Shown here: piece by piece, positions 32,962 through 44,060 of the stretch
How the letters are laid out: every line of letters starts with the position of its first letter
Position numbering within the stretch: position 1 is the stretch's first letter
Origin: Diphasiastrum complanatum
Taxonomy: Eukaryota; Streptophyta; Lycopodiopsida; Lycopodiales; Lycopodiaceae
Reading direction: 5' to 3'
NCBI GenBank assembly: GCA_029204225.1
Contig: CM055108.1
Location: 23,052,326 to 23,116,325 of the forward strand
DNA length: 64,000 nt
Program-made: the position numbers and the translations under genes
The notes under the pieces: model-generated
Told to the model about the DNA's origin: nothing
What the model saw: the letters and a program-made list of their open reading frames with translations, nothing else
Databases searched by the model: none

Positions 32962-33792
32962 TGTGAAAAATGCAAAAATAAGCTTGGTAGAGGCCAAAAA
33001 CCTTGTATATAGATAAACACACATGTGTGGAGCCTATTTCCACGTGTGAAACTAGTGTACTTGTCATGTACCATAATCATATAGGATGTACATATGATTT
33101 AATTCAAGTTCTAGTGGCTAAAAAGGCCAAAAACTAGTTTTCTAGACATATGACACATGGCATCAATCTATTGATTGCATGAGCCACATCCTTTGGTTAG
33201 GTGTCATATCCCATGTGTAGAGGATAGCTCACACATGTGGAATAAGCTGAAGTAGAAATTTTGGAGTTCTAGAAGATTTCCAAGTAGATCTCCATATAGA
33301 AGGAAAATAGACCAAAAGTGCTCAAAATAGAAGGTTTTGTCCAAGTGTCAGTTTTGCATGATGAATCATCATATAACAAAGCACCTTCACACAAGTGGGA
33401 TCAGAGGGATGATCAATACCACGAGCTCCCACATATTGTATATATAGAGCCACATTTGGCCATAATCATTGTGAGACACCAATCTTGGTTTTGAAAGCAA
33501 TTTTGAGTGATTCTCTCCATTTGTCTACATTTGTTTTGATTGTTTTGAGGTTCTATCAATGTGTACTTGATTTTCAGGTTTGAGTCCGTACTCAGACAGT
33601 GTTTCACACGTGTAAAACCATAAAGTAAATTTATCTTCAATTAATGATTGTTCTTGTTAGGATTTTGTGTCTAGAATTGATCTAGATTGATCTTAATCTA
33701 AAGTAGATTGATAGATCAAGTAATCTGACAACCAATCCCTCTTGAGGATCAGATTAGGATCCACTCTTGGTCCTTTTTGTACTTTTTCCACA
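32962..33792 (+). repeat. LARD-like element 3' LTR, 831 bp
   Basis: Direct repeat of the 5' LTR, with TG..CA ends, preceded by GAGGAGGAG and followed by TGGCA. Confidence 0.92.
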
Positions 33793-33797
33793 TGGCA

Positions 33798-34690
33798 TAG
33801 TGCTTAGCTCTATTGTATGGATACTATCACATGCCACTTGCATCATTTCTTATAAATCAACAACTTTTTGGATCTTAACAGAATCAACCTCCACATTCAT
33901 AAGAGATCTAGGTTGAAAATTATACTTAAGTATAAATGAACTATAAATTGTAACTGAATGATTTCTACTATTATATGCAAATTCAATCAGAGGAATGCAA
34001 TATTCTCAATGAGATTGCATGTGAGAAACACTTTTCATCAACATATCCTTCATAGTCTGATTAGTTCTTTCCATCTAGCCATCTAGTTCAAGATGATCAT
34101 TCGAACTAAAACTAAAAGAAATTTTCAATTTATGGAATATTGCTAACCAGAAGTGACCTATGAACTTAGAAACTCTATTACTGATAATGTCACTTGGTAG
34201 TTCATGCAACCAAAATAATCTTTTAAAAAAGATCTAGGCTAATTCAAAAGCCTTGATAGTTGACTTACCTAGTATAAATGTAGCTAACTTAGTTAACTTG
34301 TCCACTGTAACCCAAATATAATCATTTTGTTGTTGGATATTTGAAAGCCCAACTACAAAGTCCATCAATCTACTCTCCCATCTCTTTTTAGAGACATCCA
34401 ATTGATGTAAGAAATGACCAACTTTAAGGCATTCAACCATAGCTAGTTGGCAAGGCTTACATTTAATCACGTATGACTCAACACATAGCTTGAGTTTTGG
34501 CCACTAAAACTTCCGTCTAACCAAGTCTAGAGTCTTTTGTGTACCAAGATGTCCTACGTAGGGTATGTCAGGACATTCAAACAAAATTTTACATTTGAGC
34601 TCATCGTCCTATGGTGCACAAACTTTCTCATTGCAAAATAGCAATCCATCTAAAATGGTAGACTATTCTACAAGTGCAATTAGAACTACC
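33798..34690 (-). pseudogene. gypsy integrase, zinc-binding and core region
   Basis: Minus-strand readings contain Y-V-G-H-L-G-T-Q-K-T, W-P-K-L-K-L-C-V-E-S-Y and K-C-K-P-C-Q, that is, the H-x-x-C-C zinc region with one His lost. Then come M-D-F-V-V-G-L and D-K-L-T-K-L-A-T-F, the first catalytic Asp region. Further on are F-W-L-H-E-L-P-S-D-I-I-S-N-R and E-R-T-N-Q-T-M. Stops interrupt the frame. In S-N-R the usual second Asp (S-D-R) is Asn. The sequence stops at the LTR element and resumes at 28,447. Confidence 0.75.
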
Positions 34691-34946
34691 AATGTTATAA
34701 AGTTAGACACCATTAAATGGTGCAACGATATTCGCAAGCCAAAGGCATGAGAAAAAATGGTAGATTAGCTCTCAATGAGCCCACATGTAAAATGGGATTT
34801 GAGTAGTTAAATATGAATTTAATCAAAAGTTTTTTGTGGAGCTCAAGTTGTTCTAGAACACGATTTTGGGTCCCTCAAACCATAACCCCGGTATTGTCTA
34901 TAAAAGGGCCTGTGACACCATTTTGCAAATACGTTATTCATTTGCA

Positions 34947-34950
<4 letters not shown>
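34691..34950 (+). promoter_or_regulatory. possible TATA box upstream of a GA tract (weak)
   Basis: TCTATAAAAGGGCC at about 34,898 is a good TATA-type element and is followed 40 bp later by a GA microsatellite. No convincing ORF follows, so this may be an old LTR and not a gene promoter. Nothing else was recognised in this stretch. Confidence 0.25.

Positions 34951-35026
<76 letters not shown>
34951..35026. repeat. (GA)38 microsatellite
   Basis: An uninterrupted GA run of 76 bp. Confidence 0.98.
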
Positions 35027-35030
<4 letters not shown>

Positions 35031-35919
35031 GATGTTTTTTTATTTTTTTATTTATTTTTGTTGCCATGTGGACCAATTGAAACCTTAGCTTCAGGGTTCT
35101 ATGTAATGTAGAATTTTTCAGATATAAATAAAAGAAAAACTTTTTAAATATATTGTTGTTTCGTCGGGCAGCATGTGAAAATGTTATTGGTTGATGAGGC
35201 CTGCCCTTCCAGCTCATCACTACCCGAAGAGACCCAAAAATATTGAAAATGAATATGACAGATGGTTGAGATGAGAAAATTGATGTACCATTAATGTATA
35301 TGCATTGTCAAACCATGATTAATAGGGTTAACCAGAGTTAATTTGTGACACCAAATAGATCAGTGTTTCAAATTTTCGCTAGCACTTTTTCTCAGATTCA
35401 TGGCTTTTTGTATACGCAAATTTTTAGATTCATAGTTCATTATTTCATATTTTTGCATGCAAATCATGAATGGCGCCATCAAGGAAGCCGGCTCCTCAAT
35501 CGACTTTGTGTTTTATTCAACGAGACAGATGATAATGGATTATGGGTGCCAAGAAAATATTAAAAAATCTCTTGGGTTTTGATTCATCCATCATCAAGAG
35601 GAGCATTTTGAAAAAGAAAAAAGTCAGAACTATCATTTTGATCTTATTGGAAGGCCAGAATTTTGGATTTCAGAACATTATCAGGAGGAAAATCTATTTA
35701 CGAAATTGTAGTCCAACATGTATATATGCATTCAGAGATAAATGTGCAAGGATTCAACCGTCAGGATCACAAAAAAAACAACTGTGAGTATTGATATTTT
35801 TTATACTTTGATTTTTGTCATTCATAAATATCTAATAGTAAACTTGCCAATCTGATCATTATTCTCTTGCTAATTTATATCCATCCAACATAAATGAATG
35901 GGATTCGAGTGGATCTTTG
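35027..35919. other. no gene recognised; scattered coding-like phrases
   Basis: Between 35,465 and 35,760 short phrases such as H-F-D-L-I-G-R-P-E-F-W-I-S-E-H-Y read like decayed coding sequence in shifting plus-strand frames. I cannot assign a family. Confidence 0.3.
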
Positions 35920-36166
35920 CAGATGTGTTAGATGTTATTCACACTGATATTGGAGAGCTGCAATATCGAGGTAGAATTGCAAAAGGTCTAGTTGATAGTG
36001 GGATCTTTTTTTATGAATCAATGTAAAATTTTGGACAAATAGTACCAATTCCATTACCTAGTTTTGAAAGTGATGAATGGATTGCACCAGATGCTATAGT
36101 TTTAGAATCATTTCATTGCAAGATATATAATGATGTAAAAAATTCATTAAAAATGAGCACAGGATA
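35920..36166 (+). pseudogene. unrecognised coding-like remnant
   Basis: One plus frame reads about 80 codons with a single internal TAA near 36,025: D-V-I-H-T-D-I-G-E-L-Q-Y-R-G-R, then after the stop V-P-I-P-L-P-S-F-E-S-D-E-W-I-A-P. Composition is protein-like, but I recognise no domain and see no neighbours that explain it. Confidence 0.3.
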
Positions 36167-36579
36167 AAAAATAGTCAGATTGAGTTGGATTTTTTTCTTG
36201 AATATATATTTGTGGATTTTTTTCAAGTGTCAATGTACACAAAACCCCAATGATGTTTGTATGCAAAAATTTATCAGATAGTTTATTATCTGAACTTATG
36301 GATGAAGGCTGGGACAAAAGATCAGATGGAGAAATAGAATGCAGAATTAAAATGTCTTCCATGTTCTTCTGTTATCAAATTGAAAAACAAATGTTGAGCT
36401 TATGCTTCCATTATCAAAGATGGAAAAAAAGTAAAGGTAAATGGATGTCACTCGATCAAGACTTGGAAGCCAGTGGACATTCAAAATAAAAAAATATTAA
36501 AAATATATACAATGATGTTGTTTTGACATGTGTTGAGGTGGAAGAAGATTGGAGTCTAAACTACATCCGGTGGGAACTA
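36167..36579. other. no gene recognised
   Basis: AT-rich. The 79-codon plus ORF at 36,250-36,489 has no recognisable motif. Confidence 0.35.
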
Positions 36580-37040
36580 TTGCGAGTGTCTTCATGCAAC
36601 AACATTGTGATGACTCTTGAAGGAGTCAGTTTTGGATGTGTCGTGATGATTATAACCTAGCTATCATATGAGCTTGGCAAGCTTGAAAGTAGTATCATTT
36701 TCTCCTGAGGGAGAAGAATTTTCTCCTAAGATATAGGTTGAAAGCTACATCGCGCACTTCGTACATGGTGCTCAAGATGTCCCAAACTTCCTTGGAGGTT
36801 TGAGCTTCAAACACATGGCTGATCTGCATATCTGAAATGTTGAGGATGAGCAGCATGAAGGCCAGCTTGCCATCTTTCACCTTCCATTGGGAGATTGCAG
36901 CGTCGTCGACTTCGGGTCTTGTCTCTACACTTGTAACAATGTCATACAACTTCTTTGCCATTAGCACAGTTCTCATCTTAAATTTTCATAGATGATAATT
37001 GGCTCCATCAAGCTTGTCCATGATAGGACTAGCTTTCCCT
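36580..37040 (-). pseudogene. copia gag fragment (family F)
   Basis: The minus frame 36,976-36,695 reads M-A-K-K-L-Y-D-I-V, then Q-T-S-K-E-V-W-D-I-L-S-T-M-Y, a UBN2-type gag. Upstream the start reads L-D-G-A-N-Y-H-L with one stop. Sequence to 36,580 continues the gag C-terminal part, which is also found at 43,140-43,390 and twice at 49,233-49,478. A stretch present in the 49.5-kb copy is deleted near 36,700. Confidence 0.75.
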
Positions 37041-37229
37041 TGGGAATCCAAGTGAAAGATTAGTCTAAGTGCTAGTAGTAACTATCAGTGACTTAATAAT
37101 AGAAATCCAATACAAACTTCAAGAACAAGAAAGCAATCACTCTATCGGCTGGTAGAGTCAGGTTTTGTGGGAAGCTTATCAGGCTATAGAAATAGCTCTG
37201 ACATAAAACCGCTTAAGTAATTAAATCAA
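37041..37229 (-). other. family F leader between primer-binding site and gag
   Basis: Short non-coding stretch. Nothing else seen. Confidence 0.5.
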
Positions 37230-37241
37230 GCTCTGATACCA
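37230..37241 (-). other. primer-binding site, family F
   Basis: A perfect TGGTATCAGAGC on the minus strand, directly adjoining the LTR. Confidence 0.9.
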
Positions 37242-38184
37242 TGTAGGAAAAAAAAAACTGGGTTTGCCAGTCGAACAATTAGATCGGGATGATCCTACTA
37301 TTGTGCGAAGGTAGTGTCCCTGACAAATTCCTCGGTGCGTGCACTATTGATAACTAGGTAGGCGAACACGAGAATAAATAAGAGCTTGATTGCATGGTGG
37401 AAGTGGAAGCAAAGAGCAAAAAATCAGACAAGGCTATCAGAAAGTCAGACAGAAAGTGGAAAGCATGCAATACTAACAAAATTTCAATGTAGAATTAGAC
37501 AATAATCTAATCAGACTAAGTATAATGAAATACAAGTCAGATAGTATAGGTGAGCATAAAACAATTGCAGGCAAAACTACGTGCCCACAAAGCTAACGAC
37601 AATCTATAACAACTATGAGCTTATATTGACAATCTGTTTGAAAAGGAAAGAATCAATGGATGAAAGCATCTACAATGTCTGTCTCTGATAAGCTAGTGTC
37701 TCAACGTCAATGTGTGCTTGAGCATATCAGTAATCAACTTATCACATATGGTGTTGTATTACTCCATTATTGTATATTATATTTGATCAGATATATACAA
37801 TTTACATTTGTGCAGATGAAAGGTACTAGAGATGGCATGAGGCCATCGTGTTGTCTGGAGGAGATCGTGGGCGGTTGCTATCATTGTCAAGTTGGTTTGC
37901 ATAGTACATGAAGTGAACATGAAATCTGACATTCGGCTATCAAGGAATGACTTCAGTCATTTTTGCGAAAAATGCAAAAAAGCTGAAGGTGTCGAAGAAG
38001 CTGAAGAATGGAAAAAAATTGAAGGTTCATGAAAAATGCGCAAACTGTCGAGACACTTCGGAAAGTCATAAAAATACTATCATCGACTTTCTTGTATTTT
38101 TGCAAGTTGTGTGACAATGCGAGTAAAACTGCAGCAATATGGATGGAAACAGATTATATGGGAGTAGAGGAGATAAATTCAACA
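37242..38184 (-). repeat. copia LTR, 943 bp, with internal sequence on both sides
   Basis: On the plus strand it runs from TGTAGGAAAAAA to AAATTCAACA. On its left is a primer-binding site and gag. On its right are a polypurine tract (AAGGGGGG on the minus strand, 38,185-38,192) and the end of pol. It therefore serves as 5' LTR to one element and 3' LTR to another in the same orientation. A diverged partial copy in reverse orientation lies at about 49,860-50,140. Confidence 0.75.
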
Positions 38185-38190
38185 CCCCCC

Positions 38191-40080
38191 TTAATCTAGA
38201 TCCATGAATGCCTTGGTCCTCAAACTAAACAATGAACAAAATATATTGTATGCATTAATATTCAATGTCTTTGTAAACAGCAAGAAGGCTGTCTTTTTGT
38301 CCACAATGTGGATCCTGAGGTCATAAGCTGCTGCATATGCAAACAATAGATGTAGGGATGAATGTTTGACGATAGGAGAGAAGGTGTCAGAGTAGTCAAT
38401 ACCATATCTCTGAGAGAAATCCTTCGCTACCAGTCTTGCCTTGTATTTTGTCACACTCCCGTCTGGTCCATATTTGAGTTTGAAAACCCATTTTCATTTC
38501 ATAGTCTTGCGCTTATGAGGTAATGGCTCTAACGTCCATACTTGGTTCTCCCTCATGGACTCCATCTCTTTGTTCATGGCTTGGATCCATTTGTCCTATT
38601 CTGGACCTTCAATCGCCTCCTCGATGTCTATGGTTCGCCATTGAACCCGCAGAATTCTTCTGATGTGGAAGCTGAGCTGCTTGGCACAAATCTTGCTGGT
38701 GCTCTTCATGGTCTTGTCGACCTTCTGGGAGATCCTCTCGGAATAGCTATGCCTTTGTCTTTGTCTGCTCTGCTCGGTCCGGAACCATCTTGGTTTACAG
38801 GAACTGCGGTGGCAGGTTGCCTCTCAAATCTTTCTTCGTCTGATTCGTCGTTCGAATGGGAGATGACTCAAAAATCTTCGTTTTCGTGTTCGTCCTCTGC
38901 TCCCTCTGACGTTGGCAGTAGGTCATAGTACTGTCTTTCCAGAACTTCATAGCTAACAGGGTCTTTGTTGGCCATTGTCCTGCTCTCGTCGAGTTTGACA
39001 TCTCTCACTATTTTCACTAGATTCTGTAGTATGACGCATTATTGTCATAACCTACCAGAAATCCTTGCTTGGCTTTCTCATCAAGCTTCTTGTGAAGCTT
39101 ATCAGGAATATGTGCATCTGCTGCACAGCCAAATATTCTGACGTGAGACAAGTTGGATTTTCTACTCCACCATAGCCCATGTGGCACGTGTGAGGAACAC
39201 CAGATTTACCTGTCCTGTTCTGGATGTATGCGGTTGTAGCTAATGCTTCAGCCCACAGTGCCCTTGGAGCCTTCGAGTATGCCATCATGCATCTGGCTGC
39301 TTCCATCAGGGTCCTGTTCTTTCGTTCAGCAACACCATTGTACTGCAATGTGTAGGCTGCAGTTCTTCTGTGAATGATGCCACGATCATTGCAGAAGTCA
39401 GTGAAGCGATTCGAGATATATTCGCCACCTCGATCTATTCTGATCTGCTTCACCTTGCTGCTTGTGCATCTCTCAGTCCAATTCACATATTCTGTAAATT
39501 TATCGAGTGCTTCAGATTTATTCTGAATAAAATATACTCTAACAAACTTGCTATAATCATCAATGAAGGTTATATAATATTTTGAACCTCCTACTAAGGT
39601 CACATTGAATGGATCGCAGATGTCAGAGTGCACCAGCTCCAGAATCTTTGTCGTTCTGTAGGAGTCTTTGACAAATGGTGTGCGTGACATCTTGCCTTTC
39701 AAACATGTATCACAGGTGGTCGAACTGGTTGCATTCGAGATGTTGACCCCTGTTATTGCTCCATGATAACTTGTCTGGTAGAGTGCCATTGAGTTCATGT
39801 GGAAGAGTCTTTTGTGCCACAGAGTGTCTGGCGAGTCGTCATGGGTCTGATGCATTTGATCTTCAGGTAGGCGCACCTTTAGATGATATAGGTTGCCCTT
39901 CCTTCTGCCTTGAGCAATGAGAGTGTTGGTGTTGGCATCAATCACGTTGCATGCTTCATTAGAAAATGTCGCACGCATCCCTGCATCTGCTGTTCTTGCT
40001 ATAGAGAGCAAGTCTTGCTGCAGAGTTGGTACAAACAGAACGTCTTCGAGTCGTCTGTATCTGCCGTTGGTGTTGAGCCA
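38191..40080 (-). pseudogene. copia integrase and collapsed RT/RNase H (family G)
   Basis: The integrase is an open 319-codon frame (40,011-39,052): LWHKRLFHM with C-D-T-C zinc ligands, then H-S-D-I-C-D, I-R-I-D-R-G-G-E-Y and N-G-V-A-E-R-K-N-R-T. The three catalytic acids are therefore all present, although the first motif reads D-I-C-D-P and not D-I-C-G-P. The linker at 39,000-38,550 is broken. RT starts as Y-K-A-R-L-V-A-K-D-F and runs to D-K-K-T-A-F-L. There it joins in frame to L-F-T-K-T-L-N-I, the RNase H tail, and ends K-A-F-M-D-L-D-stop. Nearly all of RT and RNase H has been deleted. Confidence 0.85.
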
Positions 40081-40984
40081 TAGTGAGCCAATACCGTTTA
40101 CTTGATGTCTAGATCTAGCTACTATTGATCTACGTTCATAAAATTAATACAACATTCGCCTTAATTTCAACCAAGTTGCGGAATTCAAAGGGAACAAGAA
40201 AACTCAGACATTTGAAATAAACAGCATAAGCATTCAACATCCAAGATCAGACACAACTAGAAAATAATCTATATTGATTTTCTCTGATTTCTTCAGGGCA
40301 CTGCATGCGAATCCACGCATTGCGTTGGCATGAGAGAAACACGGTTCTCTCACGAGTAGTAGTCTCGTTTCACTAGTGGACAATTGGATCTTTTGGTCCT
40401 AGACAGAATTATCTTCTCGCACGAAGACGGAGCTTCTATCTTTGTTCATCTTGATTGCTTACTAGCATCAGACTTCTTTAGTGTATCTTCTGTTAGTTAT
40501 ACTCTGTGTATCTTGTTTTAATATATGTCAAGTATTATCCAATAAGTACGGTCTCTCTATGTAAACCTAAGATTAGAGTGATTATACATCTACAACTAAT
40601 CAGAGAATTACAAGAGTGGCAGATTAGCCATGACCTAGGAAGTCTCTGCTGACATCATGCCATCAAGTCAGATCTCTGTACTTCTGGGTACTTGCATGAT
40701 CTCTGGTGGTACTCCTTGGAGCGTGAGGACAGAACGGGTTTTGTTTCCATCATTGGTTTTGTTTACCTCGTTTGCCTTTCTCTCTTGCTGGACCACAAAG
40801 TAATTTTGTTCGTGGATCCTTCGTGTTTGCGAACCGTTCATCTTCGTCTCCGTTGACTTTCATGTTCGCTTAACTCTTCGTGTTTCATATCTCTAGATGT
40901 TCAAGTTTGCAAACATCTCCATCAGGTTAAGGGCTGAAAGCTAGCAAGGCTTTGTAATCCGAAACTTTGTTTCTTCATCGCTAT
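40081..40984 (-). repeat. LTR-like sequence (tentative)
   Basis: No ORF. The segment from about 40,140 to 40,925 has LTR-like composition and short blocks shared with the family C LTR, such as CGAACCGTTCATCTTCG and CGTTGACTTTC. Neither the ends nor a primer-binding site could be found. Confidence 0.35.
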
Positions 40985-43390
40985 GTATCTGTGGATTTGA
41001 ATGCCCAGAAAAAAGTGAGCTTCGCCTAGATTGGTCATGTCAAACTTAGATAACAACATCTATTTAGCACCCTTCAATAGATTGGTATTGTTGCTAAAAG
41101 ACAACGTATTATCGACATATAAGGTGATAATTATAAAGGATTGCTGCACTGACTTGAAGTATACATTAGAATCGGATGTGCATGTTTCAAAACTATGTTG
41201 GATGAGGAATGTGTTGATCCAATGAAACTAAGCTCTGGTTGATTGCTTCAAGCCATAAAGTGCCTTATGGAGTTTACAGACATGATGCTTCATACCTTCG
41301 TGAATGTATCATTCAGGCTATAGCATGTAGATGTCTTTTTTGATGACTCCATTGAGATAAGTTGTCTGTACATCGAGCTGATGTACTTCGAGCACGGCTG
41401 CTACAACATACAATAGGAGAGTTCGGATCGATGAATGCTTGACTACTGGACTGAAAGTCTCGTTGTAGTCGATGTTGGGGATCTAAGCAAATCCTCGTGC
41501 TACTAGTCATCCCTTCCTTCAATCAATTGCTCCATTGGCATTGTACTTGATTTTAAAGACCCATTTGCAAGCGATAAGATTACAGCCAGCAAGAGCTTCG
41601 ACTAGTGACCATGTCTGGTTCTTGATTACAAAGAAATACTCTCTGTCCATCGCTTCTCTCAATATTTCAAAGTCTAGTTGGCTAAGTGCCTCTTTGACAG
41701 TCGTTACATTGGATTTGTTGCTACTGAGTAGCAGTAGCTTCTTTGTCTGACTCGTTGTCGGGTAGTTGATTGACTATCGACACACTCGAGCTAGAGGCTC
41801 GGATTATCATGTTGGAGGCAGGTGTCGAAGGTTCACATGGAACTTTATACTTGCCTTTGAAGTTGATAAACTGATCCTCGATAAAAATTGTATCCCTACT
41901 AAATAAAATTTGTTGGGTATGGAGGTCGTACAGTTTCTAGGTGTTGTTATATAAAGTGTATCTAATAGGGATGGTCTTGAGACCTTGGAAGTCGAATTTC
42001 TTCCTTGTCTCCTTTGGGATCTAGGCATAGGCAATGCATCCGAATACTCAAAGGTTCTTCAATGAAGGCCTAGATTCTATCCAAACTTCATGTGGTGTAT
42101 TGTTTGAGAGGGCTTTTGTTGAACATTTATTTTGGATGTAAGTTGTAGTGGAGACAGCTTCAATTCGGAAGCTCTTTGGCAAAGATGCGTGTGCCAGCAT
42201 GCACTTGGCTGACTTGACAAGAGTACGATTCTTCCTCTCACCTAAGCCATTCGACTGAGGTGAATAAAAAGTGATAGACTATTGTTCAAGCCTTTGCTTT
42301 GGTAGTACTCCTATGGCAATAATTCAAATTTTCTATCTGGATAGTCGAGATCAAGAACAATGGATTGCTTAGACATTTATAATATAGAAGCATGATTCAA
42401 ATGACCAAGTCTATAACACCAAAGTAAACTTTTATTGATTTGAATAGCAGTAGTAAGAGCCTGACTAGAGGCAAAAAAACAATGACTTAATATGTACAAG
42501 TATCCATGTCTCTTTCTGAGTGCTAGGATCTTGCATGTCCTATCGACTACTTAACACTGATCAAATTCAAATTCTACTTTATGTCCTAGATCTGTAATAC
42601 TGCGAATAGAGAGCAGATTTGTCGATAGATTTAGTACATTTAGGACATTTGGAATTAGCTTAGATTGATCATTTGCAAAGCTCAAACTTACTATACCTTT
42701 ACCTTTGATAGCTTGTGTGCTTTTGTTGCCATGATGAACGTACCTTTTGTTACTATAAGGCATATAGGACTCGAAATAGCTGATATGGTTGTCGTCATGT
42801 GTTGTGTGAAACCAGGAGTTGTTGTATGGATGGTTCAAAATGGATAGTCATGAATGCATCATGATCCACTTCTTGAATAGGATGTGGTGCTTCTGCAACT
42901 GTATTTGCCACTTGATTTGATGGCCCCTTGTTGTTGTTCTTAGCTTGTAGTATGCGACAGTCTTGGATCTCGTGTTTGAATAGCTTGTAATATCTACAGA
43001 ACAACTTATTCTTTGTCGACTGATTCGACTATTCTTGACAATGTGTCGGCTTCTCGTTTGGCTTCGAGTCTTTCTTCTTCTACTTAGTTAGTGTATAAGG
43101 TATGAGAGTCGACAGTCGAGGAATTGGAGGTTTCGTTCCTTCGAGTGTCTTCCTACAACAACATTGTGATGACTCTTGAAAGAGTCAGTTCTGGGTGTGT
43201 CGTGATGATTATCACCTAGCTGTCATATGAGCTTGGCAAGCTTGAAAGCAGTATCATTATTGCATCTTGATCGTCTATGATTGATCAGAAATTGGCCATT
43301 TGCTTCAGCAAGTTCTTTGACTGGTTGATGAAACTCTGTAGGGAATCACCATTGGTCATCTTTGCTTGGTCTGAGGACATTGGTCCTTCA
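40985..43390 (-). pseudogene. copia family F gag-pol relic, heavily broken
   Basis: In minus order: gag C-terminal part (43,390-43,020), a damaged zinc knuckle (C-R-Y-Y-K-L-F-K-H-E-I-Q-D-C, first pair lost), the protease C-terminal region (about 42,840-42,550), integrase fragments (42,350-42,030), the linker F-D-F-Q-G-L-K-T-I and Y-D-L-H-T-Q-Q-I-L-F-S-R-D (about 42,000-41,880), and RT (41,640-41,030). RT shows I-D-Y-N-E-T-F-S-P-V-V, Q-L-D-V-Q-T-T-Y-L-N-G, Y-G-L-K-Q-S and Y-V-D-N where YVDD is expected. Stops are frequent. Confidence 0.75.
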
Positions 43391-43633
43391 ACAAAATAGG
43401 CCTGGATCCATCGGTAAGTGAGCTAGTTTACAACTAATTAGATTATATCTGATAAGAACATTGTAGAGATACCTTTGTTGAGTAATATAGATCAGTCGTC
43501 TCGCTCTGTCTATGTGGATCTGAATACCCAAACGGAAGTGAGCTTTGCCCAGATCGGTCATGTTGAACTCAAAAAATAGCATATGTTTAGCATCCTTCAC
43601 CATATTAGAATTGTTGTTATAAGAAGGCCACAC
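43388..43633 (-). pseudogene. misplaced copia RT C-terminal fragment
   Basis: The minus frame reads F-N-M-T-D-L-G-K-A-H-F-R-L-G-I-Q-I, then I-T-Q-Q-R-Y-L-Y-N-V-L, the segment of RT just after YVDD. It sits upstream of gag of the neighbouring relic, which is the wrong order for one element, so a deletion or insertion has joined two copies here. Confidence 0.7.
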
Positions 43634-44060
43634 TCATCCTACTACATCATCTTGTTGTTGATTCATTGCCAAGCTCTCACTCTACTTTCATGCTTCCTAT
43701 TCTTTGGCTTGGGGGTGAAGCTTCTAGAGTTTGATTGGTTGCTTCTACATGGTTGGGTGGTTTTTCCATAGTGTGTTTTGCATTGTGTGTGTCTTGTAAG
43801 CAAGCTCTTGAGGAGCTTTTCCTTATACTGGTATCAGAGCAAGGCTTACGAAGATTGGAGAACTTGGAGAAGTGCTACTTTTCGTTGAAATTTGGATTTG
43901 GACCGATTGGAATTCTCTTCCAAATGGATAGCAAGATGGCAGGCGGTGTACTATCCTGGTTCCCATTTTCATGTTGCTAAGATCCAATACTCTCGAGATT
44001 TTTTGGGGTCTTATGGAGAATTGTCCTAGAAAGCCAAGTTGTGATGTTTTTTTGGAGCTT
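43634..44060 (+). other. LTR end and primer-binding site of an otherwise lost element
   Basis: A perfect TGGTATCAGAGC lies at 43,829-43,840 on the plus strand, preceded by about 200 bp of LTR-like sequence and followed by leader-like sequence to about 44,060. No gag follows. Confidence 0.5.

Larger units (their letters stand above)
28453..33792 (+). mobile_element. non-autonomous LTR element (LARD-like, copia-derived), 5,340 bp, with TSD
   Basis: Two direct LTRs, 28,453-29,285 (833 bp) and 32,962-33,792 (831 bp), start TGTGAAAAATGCAAAAATAAG and end TTTTTCCACA. They differ by a small number of substitutions. A primer-binding site follows the left LTR and a purine tract (GAGGAGGAG, ending 32,961) precedes the right one. 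Flanks are CGGCA (28,448-28,452) and TGGCA (33,793-33,797), one C-to-T change apart. The interior has only a gag zinc-knuckle remnant and degenerate ORFs, with no usable RT or integrase. It is inserted in a gypsy integrase. Confidence 0.88.
28260..34690 (-). mobile_element. Ty3/gypsy integrase region, interrupted by a 5.3-kb LTR element
   Basis: Two minus-strand pieces belong to one gypsy integrase: the zinc-binding and core part at 34,690-33,793 and the C-terminal part at 28,447-28,260. Between them sits the LTR element at 28,453-33,792, with near-identical 5-bp flanks on either side. No gypsy RT, gag or LTR was recognised near the ends, so the boundaries given are only those of the recognisable integrase. 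Confidence 0.75.

Noticed and set aside
38542-38928. 128-codon plus ORF with a Leu/Ser-rich sequence
   Set aside because: It is antisense to the copia integrase-RT linker of family G and lacks recognisable features.
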